Positions 46,167-54,535 of a stretch of 64,000 nt of DNA are shown piece after piece. The position numbers were made by a program, and so were the translations under genes. Source of the DNA: Novosphingobium sp. 9. GTDB taxonomy: Bacteria; Pseudomonadota; Alphaproteobacteria; Sphingomonadales; Sphingomonadaceae. Location: the NCBI RefSeq assembly GCF_025340265.1, contig NZ_CP022708.1, forward strand, positions 62,001-126,000, in the 5' to 3' direction. The stretch's first letter is position 1, and each line of letters begins with the position of its first letter. The notes beneath the pieces are model-generated. The model saw nothing but the letters and a program-made list of their open reading frames with translations. It had not been told where the DNA came from and ran no database searches.

Positions 46167-47008
46167 GGCGCCGCACCATGCGCAAGGTCATGGCCGTTCT
46201 CGTCCTGCCGCTGCTGGCGCTCCCGGCTGCGGCGATGGCGGGTGTGTTCTACAACAATCCGCAGGGCCATCAGGCCGAGCCGCAGGCGGCGATGCGCCAC
46301 GCATGGCTGGTGCGGGTGAAGCCGGGGGCCAAGGCCTATTTCTATCAGAACGTTGTCACGCCGGGCTGTCCGAACCTGACGGCGGCCTGCAAGCGCAAGG
46401 GCTACCTGTTGCCCGGCGACGTGGCGGTCGCGTCTTATACTTTGGGTGCGTTCACCGTGGTCGATTTCGTCGGACCGACCGGTACGCCGAGCGACGGCGC
46501 GATCGAGACGCGACTGCTGGAGAACGTGCCAGCGCCGCAGTCTGGCCCGATGCCCGGCGCGCAGGACTGGATCGGCGACTGGCAGGACAGCGCGGAGCAG
46601 CAGATCACCGTGACGCGCAGTGCCACGCCCGGTGTGTTCTCGTTCATGGGCGATGCGACATGGGGCGCGGGCGATCCCGAACGGGTGCGCAACGGCGGCG
46701 TCCATCTCGGCAATTTCGCCGCCTATGTAAAGCCGACCGGCAGCTGGGGCGGCTTTGTTGCCGAAGTGGATGCCGAAATAGGGGGTGGCGAGTACGATCA
46801 CGGCTTCCACTGGCCCGCGCTGTCCGCGCAAAAGGGGCTGGCGTCCGACTGGACGCGGGTGTTTCCCAAGGACGATGCGCAAGATTGCAGCGCCAGCTTC
46901 CGGCTGCTCGGCCCCTATCTGATCGCCTATACCCCGGTCGATGCCTGTGGCGGCATGAACGTGACGTTCACCGGGGTCTATCGCAAGCTGGCGCCTCGCG
47001 CGCGTTAA
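46163..47008 (+). CDS. Secreted protein of unknown function
   Basis: A 281-residue protein with a signal peptide (MRKVMAVLVLPLLALPAAAMA) and a mature part of about 255 residues that I cannot assign. The first part contains NNPQGHQAEPQAAMRHAWLVRVKPGAKAYFYQNVVTPGCPNLTAACKRKGYLLPGD, which looks SH3-like. Paired cysteines occur at GCPNLTAAC and near the C-terminus (DCSAS, DACGG). The GTG at 46163 overlaps the ybaK stop; the ATG at 46178 would give a cleaner signal peptide. Position suggests co-transcription with ybaK. Periplasmic location is likely. Confidence 0.65.
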   Translation: MRRRTMRKVMAVLVLPLLALPAAAMAGVFYNNPQGHQAEPQAAMRHAWLVRVKPGAKAYFYQNVVTPGCPNLTAACKRKGYLLPGDVAVASYTLGAFTVVDFVGPTGTPSDGAIETRLLENVPAPQSGPMPGAQDWIGDWQDSAEQQITVTRSATPGVFSFMGDATWGAGDPERVRNGGVHLGNFAAYVKPTGSWGGFVAEVDAEIGGGEYDHGFHWPALSAQKGLASDWTRVFPKDDAQDCSASFRLLGPYLIAYTPVDACGGMNVTFTGVYRKLAPRAR

Positions 47009-47022
47009 TCTGAAGCGCTGAC

Positions 47023-48579
47023 TTACAAGGTCACGCCGCGCTTCCAGATGCCGATGGCGCGCTCGTCGTTGGCCTCGTTGCGGGCGGGTTCGCCGCTGGC
47101 GATGGCGAGAATCCGCGCCAGCAGCGCCTCGGCGGCCTTGTCCATGCCTGCGGTGAGCACCCGCGAGGCGTCGAAGTCGATCCACCCCGGCTTGTGTGCG
47201 GCGAGCGCGGCGTTCGAGGCGATCTTCATCGTCGGCACCGGACTGCCGAGCGGCGTACCGCGCCCGGTCGAGAACAGCGTGACCGTTGCCCCTGCCGCTG
47301 CCAGCGCGGTGGTGGAAACCGCGTCGTTACCCGGCGCTTCGAGCACGACAAGACCCGGCGTCAGCGGCGCTGTGATCCGCGCGCCGTAGTCGAGTACCTC
47401 GACCACCGGCGCGAGGCCACCCTTCTGCACCGCGCCGAGCGATTTCTCCTCCAGCGTGGTGATGCCGCCTGCGATATTGCCGGGACTGGGGTTTTCCGAA
47501 ACCGGCTCGCCATGGTCGATGAAGTAGCGCTTGAAGCGGTTGACCAGCCTGGCGAGGCTGTCGAACACCTCGCGGCTGGTGGCGCGCTCCATCAGCAGGG
47601 TTTCGGCGCCGAAGATCTCCGGAATTTCGGTCAGGATCGCGGTGCCGCCCGCCTGTGTCACGGCATCGGCCATCAGCCCGATCAGCGGATTGGCGGTCAG
47701 CCCGCTCATCGCGTCCGAGCCGCCGCATTTGACGCCGAGGCGCAGGGCTGAAAGCGGCGCAGGTGCGCGGTGGTCCTGCGCCATGACCTCCAGCAGTTCG
47801 GCCAGCAGCGTCTCCCCCGCGGCGAACTCGTCGGCTTCGGACTGCGCACGCAGCACGCGCAGGCGGTCGCGGCGCTCGGACGGAATGCGCGTTAGCAGCG
47901 CGTCGAGTTGGTTCGATTCGCAGCCCAGCCCCAGCAGCAGCACGCCGCCCGCGTTGGGGTTCATCGCCAGCGCCGCGAGGATCGCGGCGGTCCCGTCGAG
48001 ATCCGCACCGAGCTGCGAGCAGCCGAACGGATGGTTGAAGGCGTGAACGCCATCGATCTGCGGCATGCCTGCGCAGAGCAGGTTGCCCCGCGCGGCAAGG
48101 CGTTCACCCAGACGCCCGACGCAGCCGACGGTCGGGAGAATCCACACCTCGTTGCGCGTGCCCACGCTGCCATCGGCGCGGTGGTATCCCGCAAAGCCGG
48201 ACGTGGGGTCGGAAGAGGGCGAGAGGGGCGCGGCGGAAGCGGTGAAGACGTACCCCTGCTCGCCGCGAAGGGCCGTTGCCAGATTGTGCGAATGGACATG
48301 CTCGCCCGCCGCGATGGGGCGAGTGGCGGTGCCGATCGGGGCGCGGTAGCGATGGACCGCTTCCCCCGGCTCGATGGCACGCACGGCGAACTTGTGCCCG
48401 GCGGGGATATCGTCGCGCAGGATCAGGCTTGTGTCGCTGCAGGTCGTTCGCTGCCCCTTCTCAAGGGGTTTCAGCGCGACCGCCACATCGTCGCTTTCGG
48501 CAATGCGCAAGGCCTCGGGAATCGTGGCGGGAGAGGGTGCGCAAGGGAGTGGCGGAGAGGTGGTCATGGTTTCACGCAT
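47023..48579 (-). CDS. uxaA: Altronate dehydratase
   Basis: A 518-residue UxaA-type dehydratase that turns D-altronate into 2-keto-3-deoxygluconate. It has the N-terminal SAF domain (DVAVALKPLEKGQRT...DDIPAGHKFAVRAIEPGEAVHRYRAPIGTATRPIAAGEHVHSHN) and the large C-terminal domain (GYHRADGSVGTRNEVWILPTVGCV, LKCGGSDAMSG-like VKCGGSDAMSGLTANPLIG, GGITTLEEKSLGAVQKGG). The conserved cysteines in TVGCV and KCGGSD fit the iron-dependent enzyme family. An alternative start is 48567. It diverges from uxaC across 67 bp that hold a LacI-type palindrome, and works in the same glucuronate/galacturonate route. Confidence 0.93.
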   Translation of the reverse strand: MRETMTTSPPLPCAPSPATIPEALRIAESDDVAVALKPLEKGQRTTCSDTSLILRDDIPAGHKFAVRAIEPGEAVHRYRAPIGTATRPIAAGEHVHSHNLATALRGEQGYVFTASAAPLSPSSDPTSGFAGYHRADGSVGTRNEVWILPTVGCVGRLGERLAARGNLLCAGMPQIDGVHAFNHPFGCSQLGADLDGTAAILAALAMNPNAGGVLLLGLGCESNQLDALLTRIPSERRDRLRVLRAQSEADEFAAGETLLAELLEVMAQDHRAPAPLSALRLGVKCGGSDAMSGLTANPLIGLMADAVTQAGGTAILTEIPEIFGAETLLMERATSREVFDSLARLVNRFKRYFIDHGEPVSENPSPGNIAGGITTLEEKSLGAVQKGGLAPVVEVLDYGARITAPLTPGLVVLEAPGNDAVSTTALAAAGATVTLFSTGRGTPLGSPVPTMKIASNAALAAHKPGWIDFDASRVLTAGMDKAAEALLARILAIASGEPARNEANDERAIGIWKRGVTL

Positions 48580-48596
48580 ATGGCGGATTTACGCCA

Positions 48597-48610
48597 TTGC
48601 CAGCGTTGGC
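48597..48610. promoter_or_regulatory. LacI-type operator candidate in the uxaA-uxaC gap
   Basis: TGCCAGCGTTGGCA has 5-bp inverted arms and a central CG, the usual architecture of LacI-family operators. It lies in the 67-bp gap between divergent uxaA and uxaC, where one repressor dimer could shut both. The LacI-type protein at 51504-52526 is the natural candidate. Confidence 0.6.
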
Positions 48611-48646
48611 ACAAGCGGCTAGTCGAGGGGCGACAGGAGAAACCCG

Positions 48647-50089
48647 ATGCCCCGCCTCACGCTTCATCCCGACCGTCTGTTCCCCGCCGATCCGACCACA
48701 CGGGCGATCGCGCGCGAACTCTATGCCGACATTGCCGACCTGCCGATCGTCAGCCCGCACGGGCACACCGATCCAGCGTGGTTTGCCGGGAACGAGGCAT
48801 GGTCGAACGCGACCGAACTGTTGCTCGCGCCGGACCACTACCTGTTCAGAATGCTCTATTCCCAAGGGGTTGCGCTGGATGCTCTGGCGGTGCCGCGCCG
48901 AGGTGGTGTGCTGCCGGACACCGATCCTCGCGAGGCGTGGCGCACGTTCGCCAGCCACTGGCACCTGTTCGCCGGAACACCGTCGAGCATGTGGCTCAAC
49001 CACGTGTTCGCACATGTGTTCGGGATCGAGATCACGCTCGATGCTGGGACGGCGGATCACTATTACGACCTGATCGGGGAGGCGCTGAAAACGCCGCAAT
49101 TCCGGCCTCGCGCGCTGTTCGAGCGGTTCAATATCGAACTGCTGGCGACCACCGAAGGTGCGGATGACGACCTTGCGCATCACAAGGCGATCCGCGCTTC
49201 GGGCTGGCGCGGAAACGTCGTTACCACCTATCGCCCGGACTCGGTGATCGACCCGGAGCATGAGGAATTCGCCAGCGCGCTCAAGCGTTTCGGCGAACTC
49301 TCGGGCGAGGATGTGTTGAGCTGGAAGGGCTATCTCGCCGCCCACCGCCGTCGCCGCGCCGATTTTCGCGCGATGGGCGCGACGGCGACGGATCATGGTT
49401 TCCTCACCCCTCGCACCGCCAATCTCTCGACGGCCGAGTGTGAGGCATTGTTCGGAAAAGTCGTATCCGGCCAGTCGGATGCAGGCGAGGCAGAGCTGTT
49501 CCGCGCGCAGATGCTCACCGAAATGGCGCGCATGAGTCTGGAGGATGGCATGACCATGCAGATCCACCCCGGTTCGTGCCGCAACCACAACGCGCAGCTT
49601 TACGCCAGCCATGGCCGCGACAAGGGCGCCGACATTCCGCAGGCGACCGAATATGTCGAGGCGCTGCGCCCGATGCTCGATCTGTTCGGCAACGAGCCGG
49701 ACCTGACCGTGATCCTCTTCACGCTCGACGAGACGACGTACTCGCGCGAACTGGCGCCGCTGGCCGGGCACTATCCGGCGTTGCGCCTCGGGCCATCGTG
49801 GTGGTTCCATGACAGCCCCGAAGGCATGCGCCGCTTCCGCGAGATGACCACGGAAACCGCCGGTTTCCATAATACCGTGGGCTTCAACGACGATACGCGC
49901 GCGTTCCTCTCGATCCCGGCGCGGCACGATGTTGCGCGGCGGATCGACTGCGGTTTCCTTGCGCGTCTGGTTGCCGAGCATCGCATGGAAGACTGGCAGG
50001 CCGCTGAACTTGCGCGGGAACTGACGGTAGGGCTGGTGCGCAAGGCCTATGGCCTGAAGGCGCCGCAGCCGGAAATGGTCGGCGCCTGA
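48647..50089 (+). CDS. uxaC: Glucuronate isomerase (uronate isomerase)
   Basis: A 480-residue uronate isomerase, the first step of hexuronate catabolism (glucuronate to fructuronate, galacturonate to tagaturonate). Amidohydrolase-fold metal ligands are in SPHGHTDPAWF; further family blocks are PDHYLFRMLYSQGV, WLNHVFAHVFGI, TTYRPDSVIDPEHEEF, MQIHPGSCRNHN and the substrate-binding PSWWFHDSPEGMRRFRE with FNDDTRAFLSIPARHDV. It is complete. The stop overlaps the start of the fructuronate reductase gene (TGATG), so the two are translated together. Confidence 0.95.
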   Translation: MPRLTLHPDRLFPADPTTRAIARELYADIADLPIVSPHGHTDPAWFAGNEAWSNATELLLAPDHYLFRMLYSQGVALDALAVPRRGGVLPDTDPREAWRTFASHWHLFAGTPSSMWLNHVFAHVFGIEITLDAGTADHYYDLIGEALKTPQFRPRALFERFNIELLATTEGADDDLAHHKAIRASGWRGNVVTTYRPDSVIDPEHEEFASALKRFGELSGEDVLSWKGYLAAHRRRRADFRAMGATATDHGFLTPRTANLSTAECEALFGKVVSGQSDAGEAELFRAQMLTEMARMSLEDGMTMQIHPGSCRNHNAQLYASHGRDKGADIPQATEYVEALRPMLDLFGNEPDLTVILFTLDETTYSRELAPLAGHYPALRLGPSWWFHDSPEGMRRFREMTTETAGFHNTVGFNDDTRAFLSIPARHDVARRIDCGFLARLVAEHRMEDWQAAELARELTVGLVRKAYGLKAPQPEMVGA

Positions 50090-51507
50090 TGCGCCTGTCG
50101 CAAGGAGCCCTGTCTGCCCTGCCCGCAGGCGTGGCAAAGCCGGGTTACGACCGCGCAGGAATGCGCGCCGGCGTCGTCCACTTCGGCCCCGGCGCGTTTC
50201 ACCGTGCGCATCAGGCGGCGGCCTTCGACACGCTGCTGGGTCATGATCCGCGCTGGGGCATAACCGGCGTCAGCCTGCATTCGCGCGGTGTCGCCGATGG
50301 GCTCAATCCACAAGGCGGGCTTTACACGCTGGCGCTGCTCGATGCCGTGACGGACTATCGCGTTATCGGCAGCATCGGGCAGGTTCTGACCGGGGACCAG
50401 ACTGCGGCGATCCTGGCTGCGCTGGCGGATCCGCAGACCCGGATTATCTCGGCTACCGTGACCGAAAAGGGCTATTGCCTTGACGCGGGCGGTGCTCTGG
50501 ATATCCGGAATGCCGCGATCTTGGCCGACATCGATGCCGCCCGAAACGCTCCCGTGTGGCAGCCTTCCTCTTTCCCCGGCTGGGTGGTGCGAGCGCTTCA
50601 GGCGCGGCGCCATTCCGGTGCAGGCCCGATAACGGTACTGTCGTGCGACAATCTCACCGATAATGGCCGAAAGCTGGAAGGCGCCGTGCGTTCGCTTGCT
50701 GAAGCAGTCGATCCGGAACTGGCGCAGGCATTGCCGGAATTGGCCAGCTTTCCCAATGCGATGGTCGATTCGATCACACCGGCGACCGACGATGCCCTGC
50801 GCGCGCAGGTTATGGCAGCAACCGGCCTGGAGGACGCCTGGCCGATCCAGCGTGAGCGCTTCTCGCAGTGGGTGATCGAGGATCGCTTCGTTACAGAGCG
50901 CCCCGAACTTGAATGCGCGGGCGTTACGTTTGCAGCGGACGTCCGCCCGTTCGAACAGGCCAAGTTACGGTTGCTCAACGGCGCGCATTCTTCGCTTGCC
51001 TACATCGGGCTGGGACGGGGCCACGAAACCGTCGCTGATGCGATGGCCGATGCCGAACTGGCGAGCTTTGTCGAGCGCCTGATGCGTGAGGACATCGCAC
51101 CTACGGTGTCGCCGCCGCCCGGACTGGACCTTGGGCACTATATCACGGATGTTCTGGCGCGCTTCGCCAATCCGGCGATCCGTCACCTGCTCTCGCAGAT
51201 CGCCTGGGATGGATCGCAAAAATTGCCCTATCGTCTGCTCGGGACGGTGCGCGATACGCTTTCGGCGGGGCGCAGTGTCGAGCGGTTGGTACTGCCGGTT
51301 GCCGCATGGGTGCGATTTGTGGACCGGGCGGCGCGTGAGGGTCGTTCGCTCGTCGATCCGTTGGCCGATACATTGTTGGCGCGGGCCGGCGATTGGCGGG
51401 CGATGCTGGCGCTGACGGAAGTGTTCGGCGATCTTGGCGCCGATAGCCGCTTCACGAATGCCGTCGAGCATGGCCTGGAAGTGCTGGAAAGGGGAAGCCT
51501 TTCCTAA
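50089..51507 (+). CDS. uxuB: Mannitol dehydrogenase family protein, probable fructuronate reductase
   Basis: A 472-residue polyol-type dehydrogenase. It has the N-terminal Rossmann part (GVVHFGPGAFHRAHQAAAFDTLLGHDPRWGITGVSL), the middle block VLSCDNLTDNGRKLEGAV and FPNAMVDSITPATDD, and the catalytic Lys region KLRLLNGAHSSLAYIG typical of MtlK/UxuB enzymes. Coupling to uxaC and the nearby altronate dehydratase favours fructuronate reduction to mannonate (UxuB), or tagaturonate reduction if altronate is the product used by UxaA. No mannonate dehydratase (UxuA) is present in the window, so a tagaturonate reductase role remains open. Confidence 0.87.
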   Translation: MRLSQGALSALPAGVAKPGYDRAGMRAGVVHFGPGAFHRAHQAAAFDTLLGHDPRWGITGVSLHSRGVADGLNPQGGLYTLALLDAVTDYRVIGSIGQVLTGDQTAAILAALADPQTRIISATVTEKGYCLDAGGALDIRNAAILADIDAARNAPVWQPSSFPGWVVRALQARRHSGAGPITVLSCDNLTDNGRKLEGAVRSLAEAVDPELAQALPELASFPNAMVDSITPATDDALRAQVMAATGLEDAWPIQRERFSQWVIEDRFVTERPELECAGVTFAADVRPFEQAKLRLLNGAHSSLAYIGLGRGHETVADAMADAELASFVERLMREDIAPTVSPPPGLDLGHYITDVLARFANPAIRHLLSQIAWDGSQKLPYRLLGTVRDTLSAGRSVERLVLPVAAWVRFVDRAAREGRSLVDPLADTLLARAGDWRAMLALTEVFGDLGADSRFTNAVEHGLEVLERGSLS

Positions 51508-52526
51508 CCCGTCCAGCGCGCGCAGGATTCGCCGGGATCGAGCGTCAGCGCGGGAATGATGGCCGGTTCGCTGTCGATACCGTCGATGCGATCGAGCAGG
51601 CGCCGTGCCGCTTCGCTGGCGATCCGGTCGAACGGGCGGATCACGGTGGCAAGGGCCGGGCTCACCATGCTGGCCAGCAGGCTTCCGTCGAAGCCGGCCA
51701 CGGACAGGTCGCGCGGCACGGCAATGCCATGCTGTGCTGCGTATTTCAGAACGCCTGCTGCCATGACATCGTTGGCGGCGAAGATGGCGCTGGGGGGCTC
51801 GTCGGAGGACAGAAGTATCTCTGCGCCGACGATGCCTGAGGCAAACCCGTAGTCCCCCGGCGACTGCGTAACCGTAATTCCCGCGCCTTGGGCGCCCGAC
51901 AGGAAGCCCTGGCGACGCTGCATGGCTGAGGCTGTCTCTACCGGACCGTTGATCAAACCCAGATGGCGATGTCCCAGTGCGATCAGGTGGCGGGCGACCA
52001 TTGCGGCAGCTTCCCGTTCGTCGCTGAGAATGACTTCGCCATAATGGGGCAGCGGCACCGAGGATACCGCTATGGCGGGTAAGCCATTCCTGGCGAGAAC
52101 TTGCGCCAATGGTTCCAGGCCGGAGACGGGCGGCATCACGATGAGCCCATCGACGCGCGAGCGCTGGAGGAACGACAGCACGTCCACGGCGGCGTCTTGC
52201 GGGTCGAGCGGGCATGGGTGCACGACCAGTTCGTAGCCGCGTGCGCTGGCATGGTTGACGATCCCGCGCTGTACGGCGTCAAGCACCAGCGCATTACGAT
52301 CGTTATGAACCAGCCCGATCAGGAACGAGCGCCCCATGGCGAGCGCCCGGCCACGCGGGGAGGGGCGAAAGTCGAGCCGCGCAATGGCGGCCTCGATCCG
52401 CTCACGCGTGGCCGCGTTGACCTTCGGAGACTTGTTGAGCACGCGCGAGACGGTGCGGATCGAGACACCGGCCTCGCTGGCAACGTGTTCGATGGTCGGA
52501 CCGGAGGCGGTAATGGGGCGTGCCAT
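51504..52526 (-). CDS. LacI-family repressor of the hexuronate genes
   Basis: A 340-residue LacI/GalR-type repressor. The DNA-binding head is TIEHVASEAGVSIRTVSRVLNKSPKVNAATRERIEAAIARLDFRPSPRGRALAMGRS, with the hinge motif at its end. The periplasmic-binding-protein-like sensor domain includes IGLVHNDRNALVLDAVQRGIV, GLINGPVETASAMQRRQGFLSG and FAANDVMAAGVLKYAAQHGIAVPRDLSVAGFDG. It is convergent with uxuB (4-bp overlap of the stops). Its neighbourhood and the CG-centred palindrome between uxaA and uxaC suggest hexuronate- or KDG-responsive repression; the ligand is inferred. Confidence 0.9.
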   Translation of the reverse strand: MARPITASGPTIEHVASEAGVSIRTVSRVLNKSPKVNAATRERIEAAIARLDFRPSPRGRALAMGRSFLIGLVHNDRNALVLDAVQRGIVNHASARGYELVVHPCPLDPQDAAVDVLSFLQRSRVDGLIVMPPVSGLEPLAQVLARNGLPAIAVSSVPLPHYGEVILSDEREAAAMVARHLIALGHRHLGLINGPVETASAMQRRQGFLSGAQGAGITVTQSPGDYGFASGIVGAEILLSSDEPPSAIFAANDVMAAGVLKYAAQHGIAVPRDLSVAGFDGSLLASMVSPALATVIRPFDRIASEAARRLLDRIDGIDSEPAIIPALTLDPGESCARWTG

Positions 52527-52661
52527 GCAGGCGTGGTAACGCAGATGCAGGGGCGATCAAGCCGAAAGCCTTGACCGGAAGGCTCAATTGTCGGCCGTGG
52601 CCGGGGTGGTTTGTGGATCGCGTTGCGCGCGTGCTCCTGTCTTGGTGGTGACCTACCAGAA

Positions 52662-52979
52662 ATGGACTGGGCCCGGCTGGCGGATGAGATCGCGAACATC
52701 CACGGGTTCGAGATTGCCGAACAGCTAGGAGTATCGACCAGTCGTTATCGGGATGCCTGTATGCGGCGGCGCTTGGAGTATTTGGGTGGCGGCCTGAATC
52801 TGCCACGCCAAGCCCCCCGTTTTGCCGATGGCTTTAGCATAAGCGAGGACACTTTTATTGTCGATAAAGGAGGATGGAAAGGACGGATGCTCAGGACATA
52901 TCGATCCAAATTTCCTATCGATGGATCGTATTTCATATATTGGACTATTGTCTGCGTTGCGTCCATGGGCGAGGCATGA
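52662..52979 (+). CDS. Small hypothetical protein upstream of MFS gene
   Basis: A possible 105-residue protein beginning MDWARLADEIANIHGFEIAEQLGVSTSRYRDACMRRRLEYLGG, which could form a helical, HTH-like start, followed by a less ordered C-terminus. The frame is open from 52611. Its stop overlaps the ATG of the MFS gene (ATGA), as in coupled genes, and local base composition is more A+T-rich than the surroundings. I know no family for it. Coding status is uncertain. Confidence 0.35.
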   Translation: MDWARLADEIANIHGFEIAEQLGVSTSRYRDACMRRRLEYLGGGLNLPRQAPRFADGFSISEDTFIVDKGGWKGRMLRTYRSKFPIDGSYFIYWTIVCVASMGEA

Positions 52980-54256
52980 CGCTGGAGACAACTGGATCAG
53001 AGCCTGACGAGATGCCTGCGGGTGTTGCAGGGATCATGCTGCGGGCCGAGGGCGAGGTGCTGGGGAGCGCCTACGAAGGCATCGAGAGTGGTACGCGCGA
53101 CTATCGCCGAGCGGGCATTGCGCTGTTCCTCGCCGGTTTCGCAACCTTTTCGCTGCTTTACTGCGTGCAGCCGCTGCTGCCCGAGTTCACGAGAGACTAC
53201 CACGTCAGCCCCGCAACAAGTTCGCTGGCGCTTTCGCTGACGACAGGTGCGCTCGCGCTCGCGATTTTCGCCAGTGGTGCCGTCTCGCAGTTGTTGCCGC
53301 GCCGTCCTCTCATGTTCGGATCGATGGCGCTGGCGGCGCTGTGCAATCTGGCTGCTGCTGCGGCACCGACGTGGACGCTGCTGCTGCTGGCGCGTTTGTT
53401 CGAAGGGGTGGCGCTCGGCGGTGTTCCCGCCGTGGCCATGGCCTATCTGGGTGAAGAGATGCACGCCCGAGATCTGGGCAAGGCCATGGGGCGCTATGTC
53501 GGGGGTACGGCTTTTGGCGGCATGATGGGGCGTGTCGGCATGGGGCTGTTGACCGAGTTTACCTCATGGCAGGTTGCGATGGCAGCCTTGGGTGGCCTGG
53601 GCATACTTGCTGCGGTGGGTTTTGCGATGCTGTTGCCGCCGTCGCGACGTTTTGCCGTTCAGAAGAGCTTCGAGCCTGCCTATCACGCGCGCGCCTGGGG
53701 TGGGCATCTGAACCACCGATACCTGCCGCGGCTGTTTGGTGTCGGTTTCGTTCTCACCAGCGTGTTCGTCGTGGTTTTCAACTACGCTGGTTTTCGCTTG
53801 TCGGCGCCGCCCTACAGCCTCGGTGCGACGGCGATCAGTCTGATTTTCCTGAGCTATGTCTCCGGCATCTTCGTTTCGCCATGGGCGGGGCAACTGGCAG
53901 ATCGCTGGGGGCGCCGCTGGCCATTGGCCGGGGCGCTCGCGTTGATGGCGCTTGGATCGCTGGTGACGCTGGGCGCTTCGCTGGCGTTGATCGCGCTGGG
54001 CATTCTGCTTGTGACGATAGGGTTCTTCGCTGCCCATGCCGTTGCCAGTTCATGGGTTGGGCGCCTGGGCGGCAAGGCCAAGAGCCATGCGACATCGCTG
54101 TATCTCCTGGCCTATTATCTCGGTTCGAGCGTGACCGGTTCGATTGGCGGGTGGGTTTGGCAGCACGGAGCCTGGCCAGGTGTGGTGGCCTTGACCACGG
54201 CACTGGCGGGGGGTGGCGTCGCGCTGGCGATATCGATCCGTAGCGAAGGAGCTTGA
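52976..54256 (+). CDS. MFS transporter (arabinose/YnfM-type exporter)
   Basis: A 426-residue major-facilitator protein. It has a hydrophilic N-terminal tail of about 40 residues, then about 12 membrane segments starting RRAGIALFLAGFATFSLLYCVQPLLPEFTRDYHVSPATSSLALSLTTGALA, which is typical of the YnfM/inner-membrane transport protein group. The MFS loop SQLLPRRPLMFGSMALAALC and the second-half AGQLADRWGRRWPLAGALALMALGSL are present. The ATG at 52976 is the best start; the frame is open from 52874. Probably a proton-driven exporter, substrate unknown. A 280-bp gap follows before the iron gene pair. Confidence 0.87.
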   Translation: MTLETTGSEPDEMPAGVAGIMLRAEGEVLGSAYEGIESGTRDYRRAGIALFLAGFATFSLLYCVQPLLPEFTRDYHVSPATSSLALSLTTGALALAIFASGAVSQLLPRRPLMFGSMALAALCNLAAAAAPTWTLLLLARLFEGVALGGVPAVAMAYLGEEMHARDLGKAMGRYVGGTAFGGMMGRVGMGLLTEFTSWQVAMAALGGLGILAAVGFAMLLPPSRRFAVQKSFEPAYHARAWGGHLNHRYLPRLFGVGFVLTSVFVVVFNYAGFRLSAPPYSLGATAISLIFLSYVSGIFVSPWAGQLADRWGRRWPLAGALALMALGSLVTLGASLALIALGILLVTIGFFAAHAVASSWVGRLGGKAKSHATSLYLLAYYLGSSVTGSIGGWVWQHGAWPGVVALTTALAGGGVALAISIRSEGA

Positions 54257-54400
54257 TAGACACGCGGCTGGTGATTGGCTGCCAAAGGCAAGACGGCGAA
54301 CCCTCGACACCGGCGAGCGCGCCTTGCGGCCACCGATGTAAGACCGTGCAAGTTCGCTGAACCCAGTATCTGAAATCTTCGATACAGTACGTTACAGGAT

Positions 54401-54427
54401 TGCTAACGCGAATGGATTTCATTAGCA
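54401..54427. promoter_or_regulatory. Fur-box-like palindrome before the reductase-receptor genes
   Basis: A 27-bp imperfect palindrome, TGCTAA at 54401-54406 and TTAGCA at 54422-54427, with the 19-bp inner part GCGAATGGATTTCATTAGC. It is A+T-rich in a GC-rich genome and resembles Fur sites of the GxxAATGxxxxxCATTxxC form. It lies 109 bp before the PepSY-reductase start. Iron repression is expected for this gene pair. Confidence 0.5.
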
Positions 54428-54535
54428 CGCGTTTCCGGAAGGGGCCGGGAATGCGGCGCGAGGCCAAACGGCACGCGTGATTCCCTCAAGTGTTCCGGTC
54501 GAACGTCGGCCGGAACGGCGGGGAGCGTATACGTC

